Origin: CAWIOX01 sp963837775
GTDB taxonomy: Bacteria; Pseudomonadota; Gammaproteobacteria; Burkholderiales; Burkholderiaceae_D
Reading direction: 5' to 3'
Assembly (NCBI GenBank): GCA_963837775.1
Contig: CAWIOX010000029.1
Coordinates: 496,001-560,000, forward strand
Length of the DNA stretch: 64,000 nt
Part shown: positions 18,513 through 27,892 of the stretch, one piece after another
How positions within the stretch are numbered: position 1 is the first letter of the stretch
Layout of the letters: every line of letters starts with the position of its first letter
Notes under the pieces: model-generated
The model's database searches: none
What the model saw: the letters and a program-made list of their open reading frames with translations, nothing else
Told to the model about the DNA's origin: nothing
Position numbers and translations under genes: made by a program

Positions 18513-20652
18513 ATGTCTTCAATGATCAACACCAACATCGCGTCGCTCAATTCACAAAACAATCTGACCAAGTCGCAAGCGGCGCTGACCACCTCGCTGC
18601 AACGCCTGTCTTCCGGTTTGCGCATCAACAGCGCCAAGGACGATGCGGCAGGCATGGCGATTTCCGAACGGATGGCTTCGCAAATCACGCGGCCTGAACC
18701 AGGCGACACGCAATTCCAACGACGGTATTTCGATGTCGCAAACGGCCGAGGGCGCGTTGAGCTCGATCTCGCGACAGCCTGCAGCGTATCCGCGAACTGG
18801 CCGTGCAGTCCGCCAACGGCAGCAACACCGACGCCGACCGCGCCTCGATGCAGGCGGAAACCTCGCAACTGCTGTCTGAAATCGACCGCGTCTCGACCCA
18901 GACCAAGTTCAACGGCCGCGCCTTGCTCGACGGCTCGCTGAATAACCAGCAATTCCAGGTCGGCGCCAATGCCGGCGAAACCATTTCGTTCTCGGTCGCC
19001 AGCGCCCGCACCGCCAAGCTCGGCAGCAGTGATGCGTCCGCGATCACCACGCGCGCAAAATGCTGGCACCACTGCATTGGTGGAAGGCGCGTTCACGCTC
19101 AACGGCGTGCTGATCGGGCCATCGCTCGCTGCCGCAGATACCGCATCCACCGCATCAGCGCTCGCCAGCTCGATCGCCAAGGCGGCAGCAGTCAATGCCA
19201 AATCGGCACAGAGCGGCGTCACCGCCACCGTCAATGCGACCGAAGTCGCCGGCACCAGCGATGACTGCAGCTGCAGCTACTGGCATCGATCGTCATCAAT
19301 GGTGTCACTATTACTGTGAGTACATCTACCGATGCTGCCTCTTCCCGCGCCTCGGTGGTTTCTGCAATCAATGCTTCTTCGCAGCAAACTGGCGTGACAG
19401 CGGTTGATACCGGGTCGGACAAAGGCGGGGTCAAACTGGTCGCTGCCGATGGCCGCAACATCGTCACCGGTGCTTTGCCGACTGTGACTGCAGCTCGCAA
19501 CTGGTCTGGGCGCTGCCTGCAAGCCACCAATACCGGCTCGATCACGCTCAACTCCGATAAAGCGATCGCCATCACCTCGAACCAGAATGGCGCCGCCTGC
19601 TCCGGCGGCATCAAGGATGCTGGTCTGGCCGTCGGCACCTACAGCGCGCAAACCGCTTATGCGTCCACGACCAGTGCAGCAACCGGTACGCTGATCAACA
19701 ATTGTCGCAGGCGATTTCACGATCAACGGCGCGCAGATCGGCGCGTCGGTCGGCCTCATCCGATACTCGCATCGTGCTGTCCGACAAAGCCAGCAGCGGC
19801 ATTGCCAAGGCAGCCGCGATCAATGCGCTTTCCAGTCAAACAGGCGTGACAGCCACTGTCAATGCGACAGCAGGTACAAGGTGTCGGCGATGACTGCTGG
19901 CTGCAGTAACTAGCGGCACATTGACCATTAACGGCGTCACCACAACCACGATCACGACCACGACTAATGCTGCCACAAACCGGAAAGCTGTTGTCGATGC
20001 AATCAATGCGATCAGCGGCCAAACCGGCGTGGTCGCAACCGATACCAACGACGATACCAAAGGCGTGACCCTGGCCGCCGCGGATGGACGCAACATCACA
20101 GCAGTCGCAAGTACTCCGGCACGTTGACTGCGGCATGTCACAGGTCTTAGCGCATCCACTGATGGTCGACGCCGGCGCTTCACCCGACCGCGGCTGAACT
20201 GATGCCGGCACCATACCAGCACGCTGACACTGTCTTCGACCAAAGCCTTCACGATCGAAGCTGGGCACGACCGGCACCGGCACCGCGGCACTCAACCTGA
20301 AAGTCGGCACCTACGGCTCTGGCCGCAGCGGCGAAGCTCGCTGGACAAGCTCGACATCTCCACTATTGATGGCGCGAACAAGGCACTGGTCTCGATCGAC
20401 AATGCACTGAAATCGGTCAACTCGGCGCGTGCCAACATGGGTGCGATCCAAAACCGTTTTTCCGCCGTGGTGTCGAATCTGCAATCGACGTCCGAGAATC
20501 TGACTGCTTCGCGCAGCCGGATTCGCGATGCGGATTTCGCGACGGAAACGGCCAGCCTGACCCGTGGCCAGATCCTGCAGCAAGCCGGTACCGCGATGCT
20601 GGCGCAAGCCAACTCGCTGCCGAACGGCGTGATGGCCCTGTTGCGCGGTTAA
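18513..20652 (+). pseudogene. fliC: Flagellin FliC, with many frameshifts
   Basis: Filament subunit. The start MSSMINTNIASLN has CAGGAG upstream, and the conserved C-terminus ends ILQQAGTAMLAQANSLPNGVMALLRG-like, as expected. Between the two ends the frame changes repeatedly, near 18687, 18771, 19060, 19262, 19284, 19704, 19755, around 19885 and between 20110 and 20330. Most changes fit one added base. Read across frames, the variable domain shows a module set (flagellin hook IN-like, LxINGVxI...INAxSxQTGVTATVNAT) present twice. As written the first frame stops at 18941. Real decay, strain mixing or assembly error cannot be separated from sequence alone. Confidence 0.9.
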
Positions 20653-20681
20653 ACCAACCGGCAATAAACTGATGTAACACC

Positions 20682-20710
20682 GGCGCGGTACAACAAAGTA
20701 CCGCGCCTTT
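20682..20710 (+). terminator. Hairpin terminator/attenuator after fliC
   Basis: GGCGCGGTAC (20682-20691) pairs perfectly with GTACCGCGCC (20698-20707) around AACAAA, followed by TTT. It separates highly expressed fliC from flaG. Confidence 0.85.
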
Positions 20711-20728
20711 CAACAAACGGAGTCAGTC

Positions 20729-21100
20729 ATGGCAATAGAACAGATAGGCGGCTCAGCGAGTGCAAGCACGCCGCCTCTGGCATCAGTGAATGCGCGCGCC
20801 GTAGCGCCCACCCCAGCATCACAGGTCACACCCATCAGCGGCACCAAAGCAGTACAGTCGACGCAGATCGCACCCAGCACCGAGGAGGTGCGCGACGCGG
20901 TCAAAAAAATCGAACAAGTGGTTTCGCCAGCCGCACAAGACCTGCGCTTTTCGATTGATGAAGAGACCGGCACCACCGTAGTAAAACTGATTGATATGCA
21001 AACCCAAACCGTGCTGCGCCAGATTCCAACCGTGGAAGTGATGGAGATATCGAAGGCGCTGGGCAAGCTGCAGGGCATGCTAGTGAGAGAGAAGGCGTAA
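20729..21100 (+). CDS. flaG: Flagellar protein FlaG, 123 aa
   Basis: Affects filament length in several bacteria. The N-terminal half is low-complexity and rich in A, S, T and P. The C-terminal FlaG domain contains LRFSIDEETGTTVVKLID and TVLRQIPTVEVMEISKAL. Ribosome site ACGGAG is upstream. It lies between fliC and fliD, its usual place, and is uninterrupted. Confidence 0.93.
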   Translation: MAIEQIGGSASASTPPLASVNARAVAPTPASQVTPISGTKAVQSTQIAPSTEEVRDAVKKIEQVVSPAAQDLRFSIDEETGTTVVKLIDMQTQTVLRQIPTVEVMEISKALGKLQGMLVREKA

Positions 21101-21172
21101 TATTAACGCCTGGATTTAATGGTGTCAGAATAGATGTAATCGTATTACCGAATTAAACAAGGAGTTACCGCA

Positions 21173-22655
21173 ATGGCACTTTCTTCACCAGGAGTAGGTT
21201 CAGGACTCGATGTCAATAGTCTGGTGACCCAGTTGATGACTGTCGAGCGTGCGCCTGTCACATTACTGGACAAGAAAGAAGCCAGCTACCAGGCAAAACT
21301 GACCTCCTACGGCACCCTGAAAAGCTCGCTTGCCTCGCTGCAGACGGCCGCCAAGGCGCTCAGCACCCCAGATAAGTTTTCTCCGATGAAGGCCAGTGTT
21401 GCCGACACGACCACTCTCTCGGCCAGCGCCAGTTCAACTGCGGTCGCCGGAACCTATGATGTTGAAGTGCAAAGTTTGGCCCAGTCGCAGAAATTGATGA
21501 TGTCAGCACCGGGTGTGGGACCGACGGCTATGCAGCCACCAATACGATGGTGGGCACAGGGACGATCACGATCAACTTTGGCACCTATGCGGCGACCACG
21601 TAATCCAGCGCCATGCCACAGCAGCACCAGCAGCTTCACCACCAATCCGGCCAAGCCGGACGCAAAAACCATTGTCATCGGCTCCGGCAACAACACGCTG
21701 GCGGGCATACGGGACGCCATCAATGCGGCCAATGCCGGCGTTTCCGCATCCATCATCAACGATGGCTCGACCAACGGTTATCACCTGTCGCTGACCTCTA
21801 CCGACTCCGGCGCACGCAATGCGATGCAGATCAGCGTGGCTGGCGCTACCGGTGATCTGGCGCAGCTGAATTACGACCCCTCCGTTGCGTTGGCGCCTCC
21901 AACTTGAGTGAAAATGTGACAGCCAAGGACGCCGTCATTAAAGTAGACAATGTCACGATCACCAAGCAAAGCAACACCATCACCGATGCGATCCAGGGCG
22001 TAACGCTGAATCTGTCAAAAACCATGCCGCTGGAACGACAACAAAGATCACACTAACGCGCGATACAAGCAATGTCAAAAGCGCTGTTGAAGGTTTTGTC
22101 AAAGCCTACAACGACACCAACAAGGCAATAAAAGATGCTACTGCTTATGATGCGGCCACAGGAAAAGGTGCGGTACTGACCGGCGACAGCACTATCCGTT
22201 CAATCCAGACCCAATTGCGCGGCATGTTTTCCGCGCCGGTGTCCGGCGCACCGAGCGGCATGGCCATGTTATCGGATGTCGGGATTAGCTTTCAAAAAGA
22301 TGGCTCGCTCGCGATCGACTCAAGCAAATTCGGAGCGGCAATTGCAGACCCGACCAAGGATCTCAGCAAACTTTTTACCAGCACTGGCAGCATCAAGGGT
22401 TATGCCTGGCAATTGGACGTACTGACTGGAAAAATATTGAGCCCAGTCGGACAACTAGTGGATCGCACCAATAGCGTCAATCAATCAATCAAGGACATCG
22501 GGACACGGCGCGATGTCATCAATGCTCGCTTGGTCTCAGTCGAACAGCGCTATCGCGCCCAGTTCAATGCATTGGATACTTTGGTCGCAAGCATGACCAC
22601 AACTAGCAGTTTTTTGACACAACAATTGGCTGCTCTAACAAGCAGCACCGCATAA
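21173..22655 (+). pseudogene. fliD: Flagellar filament cap FliD, frameshifted
   Basis: Capping protein that guides flagellin polymerisation. The start MALSSPGVGSGLDVNSLV (AAGGAG upstream) and the C-terminus (RYRAQFNALDTLVASMTTTSSFLTQQL-like) are typical. Four shifts break the middle. Near 21516 one base is lost (frame then reads TDGYAATNTMVGTGTITI). Near 21601 one is gained. Near 21890 one is lost (then NLSENVTAKDAVIKVDN). Near 22024 one is lost (then AAGTTTKITLTRD). Reconstructed length is about 494 residues, normal for FliD. As written, translation ends at 21907. Confidence 0.9.
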
Positions 22656-22667
22656 GGGAGAACATCC

Positions 22668-23138
22668 ATGTTTGGATCAATGAAAAGCGGCGCAAACGCC
22701 TATGCAAAAGTCGGCATCGAAACCGGCGTGCTGGCAGCCAGTCCGCACAAACTCATCGTGATGCTGTTCGATGGCGCACTGGTTGCTGTGGCCATGGGCA
22801 CTCCAGCACATGAAAGCGGGTGACATCGAGAAAAAGGGATTGGCCATTTCCAAAGCGATCATGATTATCGACAGCGGACTGCGCGCCAGCCTGGACAAGA
22901 AAGTCGGCGGTGAAATTGCCGAAAATCTGGATGCTCTCTATGCCTACATGAGCCAGCGCTTGATGATGGCTAATCTGAAAAATCAGCCGGAAATCCTTGA
23001 GGAAGTCCACTCACTGCTGAAAGACCTCAAATCCGCATGGGATGCCATCGGACCAGCACACAAACTGCCGCGCCAGCCGTCAATATGCCCGCTTATGATG
23101 CACTGGCACCGCGTGTATCCAGTTTCGTCAGTGCCTGA
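22668..23138 (+). pseudogene. fliS: Flagellin export chaperone FliS, two compensating frameshifts
   Basis: Cytoplasmic chaperone that keeps flagellin unfolded for export. The start MFGSMKSGANAYAKVGIET has GGGAGAAC upstream. One extra G near 22797 shifts the frame (ALQHMKAGDIEKKG then reads correctly). A second change near 23058 restores the original frame for the C-terminus (AQTAAPAVNMPAYDAL...) ending at 23138. Repaired length is about 156 residues, somewhat longer than E. coli FliS. As written, the middle frame would run into fliT as a fusion. Confidence 0.87.
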
Positions 23139-23139
23139 G

Positions 23140-23466
23140 ATGATGAGTAGCCAGGACATCATCACACTCTACGAGGCGATGTCCGCCATCACAGGCGAAA
23201 TGTTGACCGCTGCCCGCGACAAAGACTGGGAATTGCTCATTACTCTGGAATCGCGCTGTGCAGCACATGTTCAGACGCTACAGGAGAAGGAGCCTGTAGC
23301 GCTATTATCCGGCCTTGAGCTCGAACAGAAAGTCCACATCATCCAAAAAATTCTTGCCGATGACCGTCAGATACGAACACTGGCCGAGCCTTGGATGGCG
23401 CAATTATCGGCCTTGATGAATAGCGCCAATACCGAACGAAAACTATCCCAAGCCTATGGTTCTTAA
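23140..23466 (+). CDS. fliT: Flagellar chaperone FliT, 108 aa
   Basis: Export chaperone for FliD, also a regulator of FlhDC in enterics. It is all-helical, with LYEAMSAITGEMLTAARDKDWELLITLESRC typical of FliT; that stretch spans about residues 9-39. Two adjacent ATGs (23140 and 23143) are possible starts, one base after the expected fliS stop. The frame is intact. Confidence 0.85.
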   Translation: MMSSQDIITLYEAMSAITGEMLTAARDKDWELLITLESRCAAHVQTLQEKEPVALLSGLELEQKVHIIQKILADDRQIRTLAEPWMAQLSALMNSANTERKLSQAYGS

Positions 23467-23490
23467 CAGAGCTAACCAACCCAAAACAAT

Positions 23491-24492
23491 TTGAATACAA
23501 TTCCAGTCCAGAGCGATAGTATTAATTTCCGGGCCATAGTGCCGGTTGATGCTTCTGCGGCTATCGGTGATGCAAAGCAGGAGGCATTCGAGCGTGCCTT
23601 CCTTGGTCTTTTGGGAAAACAGTTGCAAGGCGAAGCAATGTCTCGTCTTGATGATGGTAGTTTTCTGGTGAAGATAGCAGGGACGGCAGTTCGCATGAAC
23701 TTACCACCGAACGTAAAAGTCGGCGATACGCTTGATCTCACCTTGCTGACGGTCTCCCCTCGCCCGACCTTTCAACTGGGAACCGGCCAAAGCGATGCCA
23801 CAACCTCACTCAGCTCCGCATCCAAACTGATCAGCAGCCTGCTGCAGGCAGCACCACATGATCAAGCGTCAACAGCTATTGGAAGCAAGACACCCATCAT
23901 GGCATCGCCAGCATTAGACCCAGAGCGTGTTGCGGCCGCATTGCAACACACCCTCGCATTCAGCGGCCTGTTTTACGAGGCGCATATCGTTGAGTGGGCC
24001 GATGGTGCTCGAACCTTGCCGGATTTAATGCAGGAACCCCAGGCCAAAGCAGCAGAGCAATTGCTGCATGCCGCACAATCCGGCACGGATACAATGAAGT
24101 TATCTGCTGCCATCAATACCGAACTCGCTCAACTGGTTAACCAACAATTGGATACTCTGGATTACCAGCGAATTGTATGGCGCGGCGAAGTATGGCCAGG
24201 CCAGGCTATGGAGTGGGAGATACAGGAAGATTCAAGCGATCAGTCGAACAAAGACAATACCGATCCGCAAGAAAAATCATGGCAGAGTACGGTGCGCTTT
24301 GATCTCCCAACACTGGGAACCGTGATGGCAACCATACAACTCACTGGCGATCAATTACAAATTCAGGTAAACACCCACAAGGAGTCGACTGCGGCATCCC
24401 TTAAAACATCTGGTCAGGCTCTGGCTACAGCACTGGACGCTGCCGGCATTCCCCTGGCATCGTTATCGGTGAAACGAAATGAAGAAACCTGA
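23491..24492 (+). CDS. FliK-like hook-length control protein (second copy), 333 aa
   Basis: The C-terminal 80 residues resemble the Flg_hook domain of FliK (FDLPTLGTVMATIQLTGDQL, then ALATALDAAGIPLASLSV). The N-terminal two thirds are variable, as in FliK. A canonical fliK lies 8 kb downstream between fliJ and fliL, so this is an additional family member. The start is uncertain: a TTG at 23491 with a poor ribosome site is the best available. Its 3' end overlaps by 14 bp a gene for a detached FlhB C-domain, the known binding partner of FliK. Confidence 0.78.
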   Translation: MNTIPVQSDSINFRAIVPVDASAAIGDAKQEAFERAFLGLLGKQLQGEAMSRLDDGSFLVKIAGTAVRMNLPPNVKVGDTLDLTLLTVSPRPTFQLGTGQSDATTSLSSASKLISSLLQAAPHDQASTAIGSKTPIMASPALDPERVAAALQHTLAFSGLFYEAHIVEWADGARTLPDLMQEPQAKAAEQLLHAAQSGTDTMKLSAAINTELAQLVNQQLDTLDYQRIVWRGEVWPGQAMEWEIQEDSSDQSNKDNTDPQEKSWQSTVRFDLPTLGTVMATIQLTGDQLQIQVNTHKESTAASLKTSGQALATALDAAGIPLASLSVKRNEET

Positions 24493-24760
24493 CAACACGA
24501 TTCAAAGTGCCGTTGCCTTGGCCTATCATGCAGGTGATGGTGCGCCAAAAATTGTGGCGAAAGGACGGGGTTTAATCGCTGAAGAAATTATTGCTCGCGC
24601 CAGAGAACACGGTGTATTCGTCCACGAGTCAAAGGAACTGGTCGCACTATTGATGCAGATAGATCTGGACCAGAATATTCCGCCGACACTATATCGGGCT
24701 GTTGCCGAATTATTGGCATGGTTATATCGAATTGAAGCTGCACAGAAGACAGGCACGTAA
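24479..24760 (+). CDS. Standalone FlhB C-terminal-domain homologue (FhlB-like), 93 aa
   Basis: It aligns by eye with the autocleaved C-terminal fragment of the FlhB in this window (VALKYSEGAMRAPKVVAKG versus VALAYHAGDGAPKIVAKG, and ALYTAVAEVLAYIFQL versus TLYRAVAELLAWLYRI). It begins almost exactly where FlhB is cleaved, with NTIQ replacing NPTH, so it has no membrane part and no cleavage site. In Helicobacter pylori a similar short homologue can substitute for a missing FlhB C-domain. Here it overlaps the FliK-like gene, which suggests a joint role in export specificity switching. Confidence 0.85.
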   Translation: MKKPDNTIQSAVALAYHAGDGAPKIVAKGRGLIAEEIIARAREHGVFVHESKELVALLMQIDLDQNIPPTLYRAVAELLAWLYRIEAAQKTGT

Positions 24761-24834
24761 AATAGCTTGATGACGCGTTATGATGTAACAAATTATGCTA
24801 TTTTACTTAACCGATTTCGCTATTACGTATCCTG

Positions 24835-25596
24835 ATGCAAAACACTAGTAATGACACTGGAAAAAGTGACAAAAACCCCTACAGCATTCAAGCTGCCCGA
24901 GAAATTGTTGCATTACTCCGTTCTCTTGAAGAAAAAAACCAGTTAATCAGGATGGTCATCAACGGTGGTACAGAAGCCGTCATGACGTCAATACTAGGGG
25001 TGGATGTGGACAATAATACGGTCATTATTGACTGTGCAATTGGCACAATACTCAACCAACACATCATTGAAGCGGACAGAGTGTCGTTCGAAACGACACT
25101 GGATAAAATCCGGATTTTATTTACAGCGGCACAGGTAACCTCCTGCCTGCATAATAATCGCCCCGCACTCAGCATCAGCATACCGAGCAGCCTGGTACGT
25201 TTACAGCGACGTGAATTCTATCGTGTCGCAACTCCGGTCACCAATCCTGTGCGCTGCACCATCCCGTTATCTGAAGAGACGAATGAAAAAATAATTACAC
25301 TGGCATTGCTGGATGTGAGTTGTGGCGGTGTTTCTATTGTCGATGACAATAAAATATTGGACGACACGCCAGGACGAATCTATAAGAATTGCATAATAGA
25401 TTTACCTGGTTTAGGCTCAGTCACGACCTCACTATCAGTAATGAACTCTGAAGAACAAACATTACTGAATAGCAGAAAAAGACGCCGCCTTGGCTGTCAG
25501 TTTGTCGAATTGTCTCAGTCAAAACTAGCTTTAATACAACGCTATATCAGTAAGCTTGAACGTGAACTCAGCGCGAAGCTACACGGTTTAGGTTAA
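24835..25596 (+). CDS. ycgR: Flagellar brake protein YcgR, 253 aa
   Basis: Binds cyclic di-GMP and slows the motor. The N-terminal YcgR domain spans about residues 15-125. The PilZ domain follows, with the ligand motif RRREFYR-like (LQRREFYRVATP) and DVSCGGVSI near residue 160. Length is typical. It lies in a 75-bp gap after the FlhB-like gene and is convergent with fliE. Confidence 0.9.
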   Translation: MQNTSNDTGKSDKNPYSIQAAREIVALLRSLEEKNQLIRMVINGGTEAVMTSILGVDVDNNTVIIDCAIGTILNQHIIEADRVSFETTLDKIRILFTAAQVTSCLHNNRPALSISIPSSLVRLQRREFYRVATPVTNPVRCTIPLSEETNEKIITLALLDVSCGGVSIVDDNKILDDTPGRIYKNCIIDLPGLGSVTTSLSVMNSEEQTLLNSRKRRRLGCQFVELSQSKLALIQRYISKLERELSAKLHGLG

Positions 25597-25618
25597 TAAT
25601 AACTGCAAATATTAACCT
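25590..25618. terminator. Symmetric hairpin between convergent ycgR and fliE
   Basis: AGGTTAATA (25590-25598) pairs perfectly with TATTAACCT (25610-25618). The stem includes the ycgR stop codon. AT-rich and lacking a T-run, so only a possible bidirectional terminator. Confidence 0.5.
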
Positions 25619-25630
25619 GGGCATTCGTTA

Positions 25631-25972
25631 CTAAATCTGCATGTTCATGATTTCATGATAGGCCGAGACCAATTTATTGCGTACCTGAATAGTGGTCTGG
25701 AATGAAATATTGGCTTTTTGCATCGAAATCATGACGTCAGATAAGCTTACCTTGTCATCACCCATGGCAAAACTCTGCCCCAATTGCTGCGACTGCGTCT
25801 GGATATTATTGACTTGATCCAGCGAAGCCTTCAATGCGTCACTAAAACTAAGTTTCTTAACATCGGTATCGGCTGAAATCGTTTTTCCGGCGACCTGAGT
25901 TTGCGCAGCAACCGATTTGAGCTGCGATATCATCGCATCAATTTTACTGGCATCAATCATTCCGACTTTCAC
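25631..25972 (-). CDS. fliE: Flagellar hook-basal body protein FliE, 113 aa
   Basis: Adaptor between the MS ring and the rod. The conserved C-terminal part reads GDDKVSLSDVMISMQKANISFQTTIQVRNKLVSAYHEIMNMQI-like, matching FliE. A GTG start has GGGGAAG suitably spaced; an ATG four codons later is an alternative. Transcribed divergently from fliF. Confidence 0.92.
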   Translation of the reverse strand: MKVGMIDASKIDAMISQLKSVAAQTQVAGKTISADTDVKKLSFSDALKASLDQVNNIQTQSQQLGQSFAMGDDKVSLSDVMISMQKANISFQTTIQVRNKLVSAYHEIMNMQI

Positions 25973-26124
25973 TATGCTTCCCCCATATCAGCTTATCAGA
26001 ACCCAATAACGATTCGACAAGATAATTCATCAAGACTTATCTAGGCTGAAAGAATATCAGAAAACCGGTAAGGCATTGCACAATAAAACAGCAACCGGAG
26101 CATTCTTTTTAATGCGATAGATAG

Positions 26125-26143
26125 GCATTTTGGCGGCTATAAT
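26125..26143 (+). promoter_or_regulatory. Candidate class-II flagellar promoter/activator site before fliF
   Basis: GCATTTTGGCGGCTATAAT contains a perfect TATAAT (26138-26143) with no good -35, as expected for an activator-dependent promoter. A near-identical motif lies in the flgB|flgA intergenic region. Both regions are divergent and both are FlhDC targets in enterics. Confidence 0.6.
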
Positions 26144-26227
26144 CGATGCCAAAGATAAAAACTTGCATTGACGAAATAACAACTTGAACAAATCTCCCTT
26201 TATCAACTGCAATCCTGGAAAAAAATC

Positions 26228-27892
26228 ATGACAGAAGTGGCCGAAGTCGCCATCACTGAAAAAGTAACGGGCTTTGCACAGACGCCAGGTGGCCGGAAAT
26301 TTTTTCTGGGGTTGGGCATTGCCGCCATTGTTGCAATTATGGCAAGTGTGTGGCTATGGAGTCAGCAGCCGGATTATCGTATTTTGTTTTCGAATTTCAA
26401 TGATCGTGACGGTGGCGCCATTGTTGCATCTCTACAGCAAATGAATGTGCCTTATAAATTTGCAGAAGGCGGAGTCGCAATACTTGTGCCAGCCAATCAG
26501 GTACATGATGCACGCTTGAAACTTGCCGCGCAAGGCTTACCAAAAGGTGGCAACGTCGGGTTTGAACTGATGGAGAATCAGAAACTTGGCGTATCGCAAT
26601 TCCTGGAGCAAGTCAATTTTCAGCGTGCACTGGAAGGTGAACTTGCGCGCTCAATTCAATCACTATCTGCGGTGCAAGCTGCACGCATCCACCTGGCTTT
26701 ACCCAAGGCATCCGTATTTGTAAGAGATCAGCAAAAACCCACTGCATCAGTTCTGCTCAATCTTCACCCTGGTCGATCATTGGATCAGCAACAGGTCAGT
26801 GCCATCGTCCATCTGGTCGCCAGCAGCGTACCTGAATTGCCGCCGCCAAACGTGACGATTGTCGATCAAAATGGCAATCTCTTGTCTGACACATCAAAAA
26901 AATCTGGCGTCAATGAACTCGATGCCACCCAACTCAAGTACGTTCAAGAATTACAGCAAAATATCATCAAGCGTGTTGAGTCCATCATTACACCTATAGT
27001 TGGGGAAAATAACGTCAGGGCAGAGGCGACTGCAGATGTTGATTTTTCACGGATTGAACAAGCAGCGGAAACTTACAGGCCGAATCAATCCCCTGAAGTT
27101 TCATCTGTACGTAGTCAGCAAACCAGCGAATCCATTAATCCAAATGGTAATCCGTCGGGTGTTCCTGGCGCACTATCCAATCAACCCCCCGCACCTGCTA
27201 CAGCGCCAATAATAGCGCCCGCGTCCGCAACGGCTACAGCAGCAAGCACAGCTGTAAGCACGCGTAAGGATTCGACTGTCAATTACGAGGTGGACAAAAC
27301 AATTCGTTATACACAACAACCAATGGGAGGGATAAAACGTCTCTCAGTAGCAGTAGTTGTCAACTATAAACGAGTGCTTGATAAGTCGGGAAAATCTTCT
27401 TCCAGACCATTGACGGATGCAGAAAAAACACAAATATCCGACCTCGTAAAAGAAGCGATGGGCTTCAACAAGGAACGTGGCGATTCATTAAACGTAGTCA
27501 ACAGCCCTTTTGCCAGCCCTGAAAAGGAGCTAATTCCAGAATTGCCATTATGGAAACAACCGGAAAATATTCAGCTTGCAAAAGAGCTTGGAAAATACCT
27601 TCTTGCTGGAATTATTTTGCTTTACTTGTACCTTCACTTCCTCAAACCGATGTTGCGCAAGTTTTCTGGAAAACCTGAAACGCCTGTAGCACTTTCATCT
27701 CCAGATGAAGAAGATGAGGATGAAGATGGCGCCATAGTTGAGATTTCATCAACAGACACAGAGATTGCCTTAGCTGAAGACATAAAATTACTTGATTATC
27801 AAAAAAATCTCGGCATAGCCAAGAAAATGGCAACAGAAGATCCTAAAGTTGTCGCAAATGTTGTGAAAAAATGGGTAAACGGAAATGAGTGA
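26228..27892 (+). CDS. fliF: Flagellar MS-ring protein FliF, 554 aa
   Basis: Builds the inner-membrane ring of the basal body. Two membrane helices (about residues 25-45 and 455-475) flank the periplasmic ring-building domains, which have the motif PKASVFVRDQQKPTASVLL (about residues 156-174). A proline/alanine-rich insert lies near 300-340, and the C-terminal tail binds FliG. It overlaps fliG by 8 bp and heads the fliFGHIJ operon. Confidence 0.96.
   Translation: MTEVAEVAITEKVTGFAQTPGGRKFFLGLGIAAIVAIMASVWLWSQQPDYRILFSNFNDRDGGAIVASLQQMNVPYKFAEGGVAILVPANQVHDARLKLAAQGLPKGGNVGFELMENQKLGVSQFLEQVNFQRALEGELARSIQSLSAVQAARIHLALPKASVFVRDQQKPTASVLLNLHPGRSLDQQQVSAIVHLVASSVPELPPPNVTIVDQNGNLLSDTSKKSGVNELDATQLKYVQELQQNIIKRVESIITPIVGENNVRAEATADVDFSRIEQAAETYRPNQSPEVSSVRSQQTSESINPNGNPSGVPGALSNQPPAPATAPIIAPASATATAASTAVSTRKDSTVNYEVDKTIRYTQQPMGGIKRLSVAVVVNYKRVLDKSGKSSSRPLTDAEKTQISDLVKEAMGFNKERGDSLNVVNSPFASPEKELIPELPLWKQPENIQLAKELGKYLLAGIILLYLYLHFLKPMLRKFSGKPETPVALSSPDEEDEDEDGAIVEISSTDTEIALAEDIKLLDYQKNLGIAKKMATEDPKVVANVVKKWVNGNE

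Noticed and set aside
22771..23466. A FliS-FliT fusion protein
   Set aside because: The joined frame arises from the shift near 22797. The proper FliS end (ending FVSA) and stop at 23138 exist in the original frame, and FliT has its own start.
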